A stretch of DNA of 64,000 nucleotides from an uncultured Acetatifactor sp. (GCA_910585015.1 CAJUCT010000011.1:1-64000), one strand, 5' to 3'. Counted from the first letter of the stretch, positions 35,435 through 45,181 are shown. Numbers and translations are program-made. The notes: a model not told the origin generated them from the sequence alone.

Positions 35435-35857
35435 ATGCCAACATTTAACCAGTTAGTAAGAAAGGGTCGCCAGACATCGGTGAAGAAGTCCACCGCTCCC
35501 GCGTTGCAGAAGGGTTACAACTCCCTGCACAAGAAGGCTACGGATGCTTCTTCCCCTCAGAAGAGAGGCGTTTGCACCGCTGTTAAGACTGCAACCCCCA
35601 AGAAGCCTAACTCCGCTCTCAGAAAGATCGCCAGAGTGCGTCTCTCCAACGGAATCGAGGTTACCAGCTACATTCCCGGTGAGGGCCACAATCTGCAGGA
35701 GCACAGCGTTGTTCTGATCAGAGGCGGAAGAGTTAAGGATCTGCCCGGTACCAGATATCACATTATCCGTGGTACTCTGGACACTGCGGGAGTCGCTAAC
35801 AGAAGGCAGGCTCGTTCCAAGTACGGCGCTAAGAGACCTAAAGACGCTAAAAAGTAA
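35435..35857 (+). CDS. rpsL: Ribosomal protein S12
   Basis: 140-residue decoding-centre protein. The streptomycin-relevant segments TPKKPNSALRK and GGRVKDLPGTRYH keep the lysines of the sensitive form. AAAGAGG precedes the ATG. First gene of the str operon. Confidence 0.97.
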   Translation: MPTFNQLVRKGRQTSVKKSTAPALQKGYNSLHKKATDASSPQKRGVCTAVKTATPKKPNSALRKIARVRLSNGIEVTSYIPGEGHNLQEHSVVLIRGGRVKDLPGTRYHIIRGTLDTAGVANRRQARSKYGAKRPKDAKK

Positions 35858-36050
35858 GCATCCGCAGGCGGACTGGAAAAGTATTTGGGAAAATAGGGAC
35901 GGCGTTTTCGATGCCGTATTGGGACCACAACAACGAAACTAAGAAAAGTGTTGGAATTCTGGACTACAGATATACCCGCACGAACACTTGGGGAAACACA
36001 TGTGAGTACCGATGATTTAACGAAACCAAATTGTTAAGGAGGGAAGAACC

Positions 36051-36521
36051 GTGCCACGTAAAGGACATATTCAAAAAAGAGATGTATTGGCAGATCCTTT
36101 ATACAATAACAAAGTGGTAACCAAGCTTATCAACAACATCATGTTGGATGGTAAGAGGGGTGTAGCACAGAAGATTGTATACGGCGCATTTGCAAAGGTT
36201 GAGGCAAAGTCTGGCAAGCCCGCTCTGGAGGTATTTGAAGAGGCCATGAACAATATCATGCCTACTCTGGAGGTTAAGGCCAGACGTATCGGTGGTGCCA
36301 CCTATCAGGTGCCTATCGAGGTAAGAACTGACAGACGTCAGGCACTGGGTCTGCGTTGGTTGACTATGTACTCTCGCAAGAGAGGCGAGAAGACCATGAT
36401 CGACAGACTTGCCAATGAGATTCTGGATGCGGCAAACAATACCGGCGCCGCAGTAAAGAGAAAAGAAGACGTACACAAGATGGCAGAGGCAAACAAGGCG
36501 TTTGCGCACTACCGCTTCTAG
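36051..36521 (+). CDS. rpsG: Ribosomal protein S7
   Basis: 156-residue 30S assembly protein that binds the 3' domain of 16S rRNA; full length with KLINNIMLDGKRGVAQKIVYG, GGATYQVPIEVRTDRRQALGL-type block and the C-terminal AHYRF. The start appears as GTG, with GGAGGG upstream. The 193-base gap from rpsL has a small GACGGC/GCCGT-type stem near 35898-35917 but no clear terminator. Confidence 0.97.
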   Translation: MPRKGHIQKRDVLADPLYNNKVVTKLINNIMLDGKRGVAQKIVYGAFAKVEAKSGKPALEVFEEAMNNIMPTLEVKARRIGGATYQVPIEVRTDRRQALGLRWLTMYSRKRGEKTMIDRLANEILDAANNTGAAVKRKEDVHKMAEANKAFAHYRF

Positions 36522-36609
36522 CATATTCCCAGGCAGTACACAGAACGATATCCGGGCGCTCATACGGTCGGCGGTTGAACTGCAATACTGTGTACTGACA
36601 GGAAATATG
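36522..36609 (+). repeat. Long imperfect stem-loop between rpsG and fusA
   Basis: Arms of 22 bases (36522-36543 and 36588-36609) pair at about 18 positions, including GCAGTACACAG with CTGTGTACTG. There is no U tract, so it is more likely a processing or stability element, or a small palindromic repeat, than a terminator. Confidence 0.6.
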
Positions 36610-36664
36610 TGGAATACTGTATCAGTGTAAGTGGCTTCACAAAATAAAAAAGGAGGAAAAAATC

Positions 36665-38827
36665 TTGGCTGGAAGAGAATATCCCTTAGAGAGAACCAGG
36701 AATATAGGTATCATGGCTCATATCGACGCGGGCAAGACCACATTGACCGAGCGTATCCTGTATTACACTGGCGTTAATTACAAGATCGGCGATACTCACG
36801 AAGGCACTGCTACCATGGACTGGATGGAGCAGGAGCAGGAGAGAGGTATTACCATCACTTCAGCGGCTACGACCTGTCACTGGACTCTGGAAAAAGAAAC
36901 CAAGCCTGCTGAAGGTGCGTTAGAGCATCGTATCAACATCATTGACACTCCTGGCCACGTTGACTTTACTGTAGAAGTAGAGCGTTCCTTGCGTGTACTG
37001 GACGGCGCTGTCGGTGTATTTTGTGCAAAGGGTGGTGTTGAGCCTCAGTCCGAGAATGTTTGGCGTCAGGCTGACACCTACAACGTACCCCGTATGGCAT
37101 TCATCAATAAGATGGATATCCTGGGCGCTAACTTTTATGGCGCAGTGGAGCAGATCAAGACCCGTCTGGGCAAGAATGCCATTGTGCTGCAGCTGCCCAT
37201 CGGCAAGGAAGACGAGTTCAAAGGCATCATCGATCTGTTTGAGATGAAGGCATATATCTACAACGATGATAAGGGTGAGAACATCACCGTTACCGACGAT
37301 CTGGGAGACATGAAGGATGATGCAGAACTGTATCGCAGCGAGTTGGTTGAGAAGATCTGCGAGTTGGATGATGATCTGACAATGATGTTTTTGGAGGGTG
37401 AGGAGCCTTCCGTAGAGGAACTGAAAAAGGTTCTGCGTAAAGCGACCTGTGAGTGTACCGCAATTCCGGTATGCTGCGGTTCCGCATATCGTAACAAGGG
37501 TGTGCAGAAGCTCTTGGATGCTGTTCTGGAGTATATGCCCGCCCCCACAGATATCCCTGCTATCAAGGGAACGGATCTGGATGGCAACGAGGTGGAGAGA
37601 CATTCTTCAGATGAAGAGCCCTTCTCCGCTCTGGCATTCAAGATCATGGCCGACCCCTTTGTGGGTAAGCTGGCCTTCTTCCGTGTGTATTCCGGTACCA
37701 TGAACTCCGGTTCCTATGTGCTGAATGCCACGAAGGACAAGAAAGAGCGTGTGGGACGTATCCTGCAGATGCATGCCAACAAGCGCGCTGAACTGGACAA
37801 GGTGTATTCCGGAGATATCGCCGCCGCGGTGGGCTTTAAGTTCACCACCACCGGCGACACCATCTGCGATGAGCAGCACCCGGTGATCCTGGAGTCCATG
37901 GAGTTCCCGGAGCCCGTTATCGAGTTGGCTATCGAGCCTAAGACCAAGGCTGGTCAGGGCAAGATGGGTGAGGCGCTGGCGAAGCTGGCGGAGGAAGATC
38001 CTACTTTCCGTGCCCACACTAATCCCGAGACCGGACAGACCATTATCGCCGGTATGGGCGAGCTGCATCTGGAGATTATCGTTGACAGACTGCTGCGTGA
38101 GTTCAAGGTGGAGGCCAATGTAGGCGCTCCTCAGGTTGCCTACAAAGAGGCATTTACTAAAGAAGTGGAAGTGGATTCCAAGTATGCGAAGCAGTCCGGC
38201 GGACGTGGCCAGTATGGTCATTGTAAAGTCAGGTTCTCGCCGTTGGAGGCCAACTGTGAGAAGTTCGAGTTTGATCCCAAGGCAAATGTCCTGATCAACG
38301 AGCCTCCCACACTGCTGTTTGAGTCCACCGTAGTGGGCGGCGCCATTCCCAAGGAGTATATCCCTGCAGTCGGCGCAGGCATCAAAGAGGCAGCACAGGC
38401 AGGTATTCTGGGCGGGTTCCCCGTACTGGGCGTTCATGCCAATGTATACGACGGTTCCTACCATGAGGTTGACTCCTCTGAGATGGCGTTCCACATTGCC
38501 GGTTCCATGGCTTTCAAGGAGGCCATGCAGAAGGCAAGTCCCGTGTTGCTGGAGCCTATCATGAAGGTTGAAGTAACCATGCCCGAGGAGTATATGGGTG
38601 ATGTTATCGGTGATCTGAACTCCCGCCGTGGTCGTGTGGAAGGCATGGATGATATCGGCGGCGGCAAGATGGTACGCGCATTCGTACCCCTTGCGGAGAT
38701 GTTCGGTTACTCCACGGATCTGCGTTCCAAGACCCAGGGCCGCGGTAACTACTCTATGTTCTTTGACAAGTACGAGCAGGTTCCTAAGAACGTTCAGGAG
38801 AAAGTTCTGTCAGAAAAAGGAAAATAG
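36665..38827 (+). CDS. fusA: Elongation factor G
   Basis: TTG start, supported by AAGGAGG 8 bases upstream. The 720-residue translocase GTPase has P-loop AHIDAGKTT (18-26), switch II DTPGHVDF and NKMD, followed by domains II-V with the characteristic GAIPKEYIPAV and RRGRVEGMDD segments near the C-terminus. It is about 20-25 residues longer than many EF-Gs, partly from an insertion before the DTPGH motif. Co-directional with rpsL and rpsG. Confidence 0.97.
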   Translation: MAGREYPLERTRNIGIMAHIDAGKTTLTERILYYTGVNYKIGDTHEGTATMDWMEQEQERGITITSAATTCHWTLEKETKPAEGALEHRINIIDTPGHVDFTVEVERSLRVLDGAVGVFCAKGGVEPQSENVWRQADTYNVPRMAFINKMDILGANFYGAVEQIKTRLGKNAIVLQLPIGKEDEFKGIIDLFEMKAYIYNDDKGENITVTDDLGDMKDDAELYRSELVEKICELDDDLTMMFLEGEEPSVEELKKVLRKATCECTAIPVCCGSAYRNKGVQKLLDAVLEYMPAPTDIPAIKGTDLDGNEVERHSSDEEPFSALAFKIMADPFVGKLAFFRVYSGTMNSGSYVLNATKDKKERVGRILQMHANKRAELDKVYSGDIAAAVGFKFTTTGDTICDEQHPVILESMEFPEPVIELAIEPKTKAGQGKMGEALAKLAEEDPTFRAHTNPETGQTIIAGMGELHLEIIVDRLLREFKVEANVGAPQVAYKEAFTKEVEVDSKYAKQSGGRGQYGHCKVRFSPLEANCEKFEFDPKANVLINEPPTLLFESTVVGGAIPKEYIPAVGAGIKEAAQAGILGGFPVLGVHANVYDGSYHEVDSSEMAFHIAGSMAFKEAMQKASPVLLEPIMKVEVTMPEEYMGDVIGDLNSRRGRVEGMDDIGGGKMVRAFVPLAEMFGYSTDLRSKTQGRGNYSMFFDKYEQVPKNVQEKVLSEKGK

Positions 38828-38850
38828 TTTGTATTTTCATGAAAAATAAC

Positions 38851-38879
38851 TTGAAAATCCTCTGATTATCTAATATAAT
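38851..38879 (+). promoter_or_regulatory. Promoter of tuf
   Basis: TTGAAA (38851-38856), 17-base spacer, TATAAT (38874-38879). A perfect inverted repeat CTCTGATTAT/ATAATCAGAG overlaps the -10 box. Confidence 0.75.
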
Positions 38880-38899
38880 CAGAGATAGCCAAGTTCAAA

Positions 38900-38931
38900 G
38901 CGCCAAAGTGGCGCAAGGCCACTTTGGCGTA
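38900..38931 (+). promoter_or_regulatory. Hairpin in the tuf 5' leader
   Basis: An 11-bp perfect stem (CGCCAAAGTGG/CCACTTTGGCG, 7-base loop) lies downstream of the tuf promoter and about 37 bases before the ATG, with no U tract. It could stabilise the tuf transcript. Confidence 0.6.
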
Positions 38932-38968
38932 ACCAAAAACCAGTTTAATTTTAAGGAGGACTACAATA

Positions 38969-40156
38969 ATGGCTAAAGCTAAATTTGAAAGAACAAAGCC
39001 CCATTGTAACATTGGAACCATTGGTCACGTTGACCATGGTAAAACCACTCTGACCGCTGCCATCACCAAGGTTCTGGCTGAGAGAGTAGCCGGTAACGAG
39101 AAGGTTGATTTCGAGAACATCGACAAGGCTCCTGAAGAGAGAGAGCGTGGTATTACCATTTCCACCGCACACGTTGAGTATCAGACCGAGAAGAGACACT
39201 ATGCACACGTTGACTGCCCGGGCCATGCTGACTATGTAAAGAACATGATCACCGGTGCCGCACAGATGGACGGCGCTATCCTGGTAGTAGCTGCAACCGA
39301 CGGCGTTATGGCTCAGACCAAGGAGCATATCCTGCTGTCCCGTCAGGTAGGCGTACCTTATATCATCGTATTCATGAACAAGTGCGACATGGTTGACGAT
39401 CCTGAACTGCTGGAGTTGGTTGAGATGGAGATCACCGAGCAGCTGGAGGAGTACGACTTCACCGATTGCCCGATCATCAAGGGTTCCGCTCTGAAGGCTC
39501 TGGAAGATCCCAACGGCGAGTGGGGCGACAAGGTTATGGAGTTGATGGCTACCGTTGACGACTATATCCCTGATCCTCAGCGTGATACTGACAAGCCTTT
39601 CCTGATGCCTGTAGAGGACGTATTCACCATTACCGGTCGTGGTACCGTTGCAACTGGTAGAGTGGAGCGTGGTACTCTGCACCTGAACGACGAAGTTGAG
39701 ATCGTTGGTATCAAGGAGGAGACCAAGAAGACCGTTGTTACCGGTATCGAGATGTTCCGTAAGATGCTGGATGAGGCACAGGCTGGTGATAACATCGGCG
39801 CTCTGCTGCGTGGCGTACAGAGAACTGAGATCGAGAGAGGTCAGGTTCTGGCTAAGCCCGGCAGCGTTACCTGCCACAAGAAGTTTACCGCTCAGGTATA
39901 CGTTCTGACCAAGGACGAGGGTGGTCGTCATACACCTTTCTTCAACAACTATCGTCCTCAGTTCTATTTCAGAACAACCGACGTTACCGGCGTTTGCGAA
40001 CTGCCTGCAGGCACCGAGATGTGTATGCCTGGCGACAACGTTGAGATGACCATCGAACTGATTCATCCCATTGCTATGGAGCAGGGTCTGACTTTTGCTA
40101 TCCGTGAGGGTGGTAGAACGGTTGGTTCTGGTCGTGTGGCTACTATCATCGAGTAA
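38969..40156 (+). CDS. tuf: Elongation factor Tu
   Basis: 395-residue GTPase that delivers aminoacyl-tRNA. P-loop GHVDHGKTT (19-27), DCPGHADY, NKCDMVDD and the C-terminal beta domains with TDVTG and the GGRTVGSGRV end are intact. AAGGAGG precedes the ATG. It has its own promoter besides any readthrough from fusA and ends at an intrinsic terminator. Confidence 0.98.
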   Translation: MAKAKFERTKPHCNIGTIGHVDHGKTTLTAAITKVLAERVAGNEKVDFENIDKAPEERERGITISTAHVEYQTEKRHYAHVDCPGHADYVKNMITGAAQMDGAILVVAATDGVMAQTKEHILLSRQVGVPYIIVFMNKCDMVDDPELLELVEMEITEQLEEYDFTDCPIIKGSALKALEDPNGEWGDKVMELMATVDDYIPDPQRDTDKPFLMPVEDVFTITGRGTVATGRVERGTLHLNDEVEIVGIKEETKKTVVTGIEMFRKMLDEAQAGDNIGALLRGVQRTEIERGQVLAKPGSVTCHKKFTAQVYVLTKDEGGRHTPFFNNYRPQFYFRTTDVTGVCELPAGTEMCMPGDNVEMTIELIHPIAMEQGLTFAIREGGRTVGSGRVATIIE

Positions 40157-40189
40157 TTATTAGTTCAGAGTTAAATAGTAAAATTATGC

Positions 40190-40230
40190 ACCGCAATCCT
40201 TTGAGAAATCAAGGGGTTGCGGTTTCTTAA
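40190..40230 (+). terminator. Terminator after tuf
   Basis: A stem ACCGCAATCCTTT/AAGGGGTTGCGGT (one G-U pair and a mismatch, 8-base loop) is followed by TTCTTAAT. Confidence 0.75.
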
Positions 40231-40378
40231 TGTCTGAAAATAATAGCGAACAAAAGGAAAAGGTATGCAAACAATTTATCGGTTCTCTATTGTTTTCAAG
40301 GGTATTTTACGATATAATGTAAACAATATCGAGTTCTTGACGTTTACGGTTACCATGTAACGGTATAAAGAAATAGAT

Positions 40379-40891
40379 ATGCCATATAATTGGAATGGGG
40401 ATTATGATTCATCAAAGGCGGACGAATCCACAGATATTTTGGGACAAAAAGAAATTGGCGGTGTGGGGCAGTTCATTTACTATCCTTTCCGATATAAAGA
40501 CTATATACTTGCCAATGACAGGGAGGAATACTGTGCTTTCATAGGTGGAAAAACCATGACTATTACTTATCAGGAGAAAGACTTCTGTTCTAATGATAGT
40601 CATAATCTTGCCTTGTATCTTAAAGATACTTCAAAACGACAGAAATATATTCAGTGCTTTATTGTTTCGGCATTGCGAAAGACTTTGGGTATTAAATATT
40701 ATTGGGGCGATTCAATTTCAAAGAAAAAAATACAGAGTGATACGGTATTTCTTCCAGTTAATGAAAAGAATGTAATTGACTATGACTACATGGATAAATA
40801 CATAAAAGCAATAGAAAAAAAAGTTATTACTGATATTGTAAAATACAAAAATTCGATTATTCAAACAACAAAAGATGTTGAAAATGATTGA
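40379..40891 (+). pseudogene. C-terminal fragment of a restriction specificity (HsdS-like) protein
   Basis: 170 residues. The C-terminal part (SKKKIQSDTVFLPVNEKN, DYDYMDKYIKAIEKK) matches the end of the target-recognition domains of type I/IIG restriction specificity subunits, where LPV..DxDYMExYI is characteristic. No methyltransferase or nuclease gene is nearby and the length is under half that of a full subunit, so this looks like an orphaned recognition half. It is strikingly AT-rich relative to the preceding tuf gene and abuts an IS66 remnant, consistent with horizontal transfer and decay. Confidence 0.5.
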
Positions 40892-41355
40892 CGCTTACGA
40901 TAGGGATATCTGAATCTCCTGATGCCCATGAACCGAAGCTGGTTGAAGCAGAGGTACACCTTAGGAAAAGGAAATATGAAGGCCAGCCGGAAGAACTGGT
41001 AAAAAGTCTGCCCCACAGCAAGGTGCTCCATGTCATGGATGAAAGTGAGCGTATCTGTGGTAAATGCGGGACAGCCATGGTCCGCCATGGGCCTTTCCCT
41101 AAGCCGGGTGACAATATCAAACTGGCTGCTGGCTGTATACCGGGACTGGCTTTCCCATGTGGCACAACGTTTAAAACAGGAACTGCTGAAACAGAAATAT
41201 TTGCACATAGATGAGACGCACGTTCAGGTATTGAATGAACTGGGCCGGAAGAATACCTCCGATTCCTTCATGTGGGTCTACTGCAGCATAGAGGAAGCCC
41301 TAAAGCCTGTCCGGTACTTTGAATACCAGCCGGGGGGCGGCGGGAAATATACGTA
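40888..41355 (+). pseudogene. IS66-family transposase remnant
   Basis: The first frame (to about 41096) carries the IS66 TnpC zinc-ribbon region (LPHSKVLHVMDESERICGKC). The second frame (from about 41096) carries part of the catalytic core (SRVTISNWLLAVYRDWL, YLHIDETHVQVLNE, FMWVYCS, YFEYQPGGGGKY). Roughly 100 residues that normally join these are missing, the frame changes at the junction, and both ends are lost. Not functional. Confidence 0.8.
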
Positions 41356-41393
41356 TTACAGATAAAACGGAATCATATGGAGGGGAGTTGATT

Positions 41394-42278
41394 ATGAAAA
41401 TCGGTATTATATCGGATACACATAGTAATATTATTGCGCTCAAAGCCTGTATTGAATACATGAAATCGGTTTGCTGTGATGAATATTTATTTCTTGGGGA
41501 TTATATTTCAGATACTCCTTATACACGGGAAACCATGGATTATTTATATGATTTTTCTTCAAACAATAACTGTTTGTTTCTTAGAGGAAACAGAGAAGAA
41601 TATATGTTGGAACAAAGAAGGATAATTGCTCAAGGTATTGAAAATGGAAAATGGAGTTGGAACTCGGCAACCGGCAACCTTCTGTTTGCATATAGGCAAT
41701 TGAATGAAAAAGATTTTTCCTTCTTTGATAGTTTACCGATTACCTTTCAGTATCAAAAAACAGGCTGTCCATCTGTGACTATTTGTCATGGTTCTCCGGT
41801 ATGTTCCCGTGAAGGATTGCTTATTGAGGGTGAAAATACTAAAAAATGGCTAAAAAATATTAATACGGATTATCTGATTTGCGCGCATACGCATTTACCG
41901 GGTGAATTGGAATGGCAAGGGAAACATTATTATAATTGTGGATCGGTAGGAATTGCTATCGGCACTTGTGGTTATGCACAGTGTATGATTATTGAAGATG
42001 TTTGGATAAATGGCAAGACAGCATGGAAACCCATTTTTCTAAAAATTCCTTATGACAATGAGCGAGTGGTGCAGGATATAAAAATAAGTGGTTTGCTAAG
42101 TAAAGCGCCATGGTTTGTGAATTCCAATATACAAATTCTCTTAACAGGAACCGACTATTCATCACAATTAGTTGTGTTGGCGAATAAATTGGCAAAAGAG
42201 GCCGGCGAACGAGAACTTGCAGATGAGAAGTATTGGAGAGAAGCGGCACAACGGTTGGGAGTACCCGATTATAGATAG
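41394..42278 (+). CDS. Metallophosphoesterase family protein
   Basis: 294 residues from the ATG after GGAGGGGAG. The binuclear metal site motifs of calcineurin-like phosphoesterases are all present: SDTHSN (Asp8, His10), LGDYISD, GNREE, ICHGSP and CAHTHLPG, then NCGSVG. The order matches the YfcE/Yfc-like class that hydrolyses phosphodiesters; the substrate is unknown. Base composition is low-GC like its upstream neighbours, and it lies directly after the IS66 remnant, so it was probably acquired. A C-terminal ~60-residue extension is not typical of the minimal domain. Confidence 0.85.
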   Translation: MKIGIISDTHSNIIALKACIEYMKSVCCDEYLFLGDYISDTPYTRETMDYLYDFSSNNNCLFLRGNREEYMLEQRRIIAQGIENGKWSWNSATGNLLFAYRQLNEKDFSFFDSLPITFQYQKTGCPSVTICHGSPVCSREGLLIEGENTKKWLKNINTDYLICAHTHLPGELEWQGKHYYNCGSVGIAIGTCGYAQCMIIEDVWINGKTAWKPIFLKIPYDNERVVQDIKISGLLSKAPWFVNSNIQILLTGTDYSSQLVVLANKLAKEAGERELADEKYWREAAQRLGVPDYR

Positions 42279-42473
42279 AAAAACAATCGGATATACTCGG
42301 TTTGTTTTAAGAATAGTACATATTCGGTATTTCGACATCAAGGGGTGAACAAAATTGTTTGAGCTTTTTAAGAGAAATGAAGCCGGATATTTTTATTTCC
42401 AGTGGTGGAGCATTGGTTTGGGTAAAGGCGCATTATAATACACCCTAATGAAAGAAAAGCGGAGGTAATAACT

Positions 42474-43397
42474 TTGAAAAAAATATCCCTTGATGAATTT
42501 TTGAGATTAAGAAAGCTGGTTTACCGCAACGCGAGGCCCCTTGACTATACAAAATGGAAATATCTTTTTGAAGATGGCAGCTGTGATGATTTTTTGCGGG
42601 TTCTGTCCGGTTATCAAAATGAAGACGGAGGCTTCGGACACAACATCGAGTGCAACAACTGGAATCCCAACTCCTCTCCCTATACAGTATGCATCGCGCT
42701 GGACTATCTGGATACGACAGGTGAGTATGAAAGCGACATAAAAAGCAAAATCATTGTGGGCATTGTCCAATACCTGAGCTCCGGGGCCTATTTATTGGAC
42801 GACGGCTGGGTGGGGATGCAGGGAATTCCCAGCAATAATGACTTTGCGCATATGCCATGGTTTCATTTTGACGCAAAGAAAGCGGCAAAAGCCGATATCG
42901 GAGTGACTAAGCGCCTTGCGGACTTCATCCTTAAATACGCAGACAAGGAAAGCGATATCTACCATAAGGCGGAGGGTTTGAAAGACCGGTATGCACAATG
43001 CGGGCAGGTTCTTCTCCATGGATATCCCGATTACGATCCGGCAGCGCTGAATATTAAAGCGTTTGATCCGGCAACATATCCATCCTGGCTGCCGTTGCCG
43101 GTGTATTTTGTCGGTTCACCGGAAAGCAGTTTTTATCCGGAGTGCAGACACATTGTGGATATGAATCTGGACACAATCATTGACTCTCTGCTTGGCACCC
43201 ACGAGCTTCCGTTTCCTTCTGACAAGGAGCTTGATGCATATGAACAAAGCAACCCTCATCCAGACGGCAAGCGGTGGTGTGTGGCCGAACAGACGATTGG
43301 AAACTATTATTGGCGGAGTAATTTTATCATACGCGATTTGGACATACTGAGAAAGTTCGGCAGATTGGATTTTGAACTGCCTGTTCTAATAGGATGA
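42474..43397 (+). CDS. Hypothetical protein with terpene-cyclase-like alpha/alpha motif
   Basis: TTG start with GGAGG upstream. The 307-residue protein contains LSGYQNEDGGFGHNIEC near residue 45, a QxxDGGFG motif of prenyltransferase/squalene-cyclase (QW-type) alpha/alpha repeats. Further aromatic stretches are WVGMQGIPSNNDFAHMPWF and later CVAEQTIGNYYW. No signal peptide or membrane helix. Function unknown. In the 195-base gap upstream a short TTG-initiated frame (about 42356-42440, ELFKRNEAGYFYFQWWSIG) resembles a gene scrap but cannot be assigned. Confidence 0.6.
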   Translation: MKKISLDEFLRLRKLVYRNARPLDYTKWKYLFEDGSCDDFLRVLSGYQNEDGGFGHNIECNNWNPNSSPYTVCIALDYLDTTGEYESDIKSKIIVGIVQYLSSGAYLLDDGWVGMQGIPSNNDFAHMPWFHFDAKKAAKADIGVTKRLADFILKYADKESDIYHKAEGLKDRYAQCGQVLLHGYPDYDPAALNIKAFDPATYPSWLPLPVYFVGSPESSFYPECRHIVDMNLDTIIDSLLGTHELPFPSDKELDAYEQSNPHPDGKRWCVAEQTIGNYYWRSNFIIRDLDILRKFGRLDFELPVLIG

Positions 43398-43480
43398 AAA
43401 TGTCCCGAAATGCAGCAATCGTTTGCATTATGTAAAACAGTGCGATAACATGAAATTTGTTATATAGGGAGGGATATCTT

Positions 43481-45028
43481 ATGCCAGGGAGCAACACCGC
43501 TAATACGAAATTTTCAACATGGAATTACACAAGACCGGATTATTCGGAAGTAAAGAGAAAGATAAACGATTGTAAAAACAAGATGCTGGGCGCCATATCC
43601 TATCAGACGTTCCGCGACGCTTGGCTGGATGTAAAAAAAGAAATTGAATATATGGAATATCAAGAAGAGATTATCTACATACGCCACCTGTGCGGAATAG
43701 ATTATCAATACAGTCTGGAGGAAGTTGAAATACAAAACAAGGAGGAGCCTTCGGTGTATGCGCTGCGAGATGAGTGCAGCAGGATAGCGGCGGCTTTTGG
43801 GTATCGTAATGAACTGGAACAGGAATTTGGGAAACAGATTTTTGTGTATGTTGAAGAGCATAGGGCTGCGGAAAATCCTGACAGTATGGGATTGCGGTCG
43901 GAAGAATCAGCATTGAAAATGCAGTACAGAAAACTGATGGCAAAGGGCAGCCGTGATGATGAAGCGCTGTATCAGGTGTTTCGGAAGCTGATAGAGATCC
44001 GATGTGAACTGGCGGACAGCCTTGGTTATAACAGTTATATCGATCTTGGATACCACATCCAGAGACGGGGGGATTTCGGAACAAGGGAGACAGCGGATTT
44101 CCGCCGCAATATCCAAAAATATGTTACGCCTGCAGTGGCTGATATAAAGGAAAAGGGAATCGATTTTGGCTATCCTCCCGCATTGGCTGCAAACCCGGAG
44201 GAACTGATCGCCTCTATTGTGGCTATGTTTAAAGACCTGCCTTATGAAGCGGGAAGCTATATGGAAGAGATGACCCGGAAGGAACTGTATGATCTGGAAA
44301 CAAGGGCGAATAAGCGCAATATCCTGTTTACCTGTTGTATGCTTCCATATGAGAAGCTTCCTTTTATCATCGGAAATTATACTGGCAATGGAATGGAAGC
44401 AGGATATACGGTCCACGAATTCGGTCACGGGTTCGCTTTTTATACTGCGGCAAGAAAACAGCCCTTATATGAATTGCACCGCTCTTCTCCCGCTGTGAAT
44501 GAAATACATTCCAAAACAATGGAACACTTCATGTTTCCCTATTTGGATATGTTTGTGGGAGAGCATAAAAAAGACTATATACGAAATCATTTGATGCAGC
44601 AGCTTGAAAACCTGGCCTATCGGTGTGCCATAGATGAATTTGAACATCTGATGTATGACAGGCATTTATCAAGAGTAGAACTTTGTGAATTGTGGGTTGA
44701 TATTTCAAACAGATACACTCCCTGGAACAGGATACCTACGGAAGATATACGGCAGGGAAAATGCTGGCCGAGCCAGACCCATATAGTCGAAACCCCGTTT
44801 TATTATATACAATACGACATTGCGCAGATCAGTACCTTTGAGTTCTATCTTAAGTTGAAAAACAATTCTGGACAGGCATGGGCTGACTATATGAGGCTGA
44901 TCGGCGAAGGGGGAAGTAAATCTTATTATGAATTATTGGAAATTGCTCATCTATCCAATCCGTTGACAGGAAACACATTAGAGGACATCTGCCGTCCCAT
45001 TGTTGACGAGTTGTACAGCCTTTTATAA
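43481..45028 (+). CDS. M3-family oligoendopeptidase (PepF-like)
   Basis: 515 residues from the ATG after AGGGAGGG. The zinc motif is HEFGHGFAFY (HExxH, near residue 310), with the downstream Glu in the NEIHSKTMEHF segment as third ligand, as in thimet-type M3 peptidases that cut short intracellular peptides. The N-terminal ~200 residues are helical. It is slightly shorter than typical PepF (about 560-600). No signal peptide, so cytosolic. A strong palindrome follows the stop. Confidence 0.9.
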   Translation: MPGSNTANTKFSTWNYTRPDYSEVKRKINDCKNKMLGAISYQTFRDAWLDVKKEIEYMEYQEEIIYIRHLCGIDYQYSLEEVEIQNKEEPSVYALRDECSRIAAAFGYRNELEQEFGKQIFVYVEEHRAAENPDSMGLRSEESALKMQYRKLMAKGSRDDEALYQVFRKLIEIRCELADSLGYNSYIDLGYHIQRRGDFGTRETADFRRNIQKYVTPAVADIKEKGIDFGYPPALAANPEELIASIVAMFKDLPYEAGSYMEEMTRKELYDLETRANKRNILFTCCMLPYEKLPFIIGNYTGNGMEAGYTVHEFGHGFAFYTAARKQPLYELHRSSPAVNEIHSKTMEHFMFPYLDMFVGEHKKDYIRNHLMQQLENLAYRCAIDEFEHLMYDRHLSRVELCELWVDISNRYTPWNRIPTEDIRQGKCWPSQTHIVETPFYYIQYDIAQISTFEFYLKLKNNSGQAWADYMRLIGEGGSKSYYELLEIAHLSNPLTGNTLEDICRPIVDELYSLL

Positions 45029-45039
45029 TATGGCTTATC

Positions 45040-45158
45040 AGAACCTGCTGTATTCTGGACTTGTTTGATTACAGGGTTCGCGAAGCGGTTCCTGTAATCA
45101 AACAAGTCCAGAATACAGGGTTCGCGAAGCGCTTCCTGTAATATGGCTTATTCTGATA
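45040..45158. repeat. Long perfect palindrome between convergent genes
   Basis: Perfect 25-bp arms at 45051-45075 and 45091-45115 flank a 15-base loop (GTTCGCGAAGCGGTT). The loop with its flanks recurs directly as ACAGGGTTCGCGAAGCGCTTCCTGTAAT-like sequence at 45115-45142. The outer flanks (CTTATCAGAA and TTCTGATAA) also pair. It lies between pepF-like and ABC permease genes that converge, so it probably doubles as a two-way terminator. Confidence 0.75.
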
Positions 45159-45181
45159 AAAGGCGCTTTTGAGCAATTGCC

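Noticed and set aside
38951..40066. A 371-codon open frame antisense to tuf
   Set aside because: Same explanation as for rpoB: strong codon bias in tuf; no start signals or recognisable motifs.
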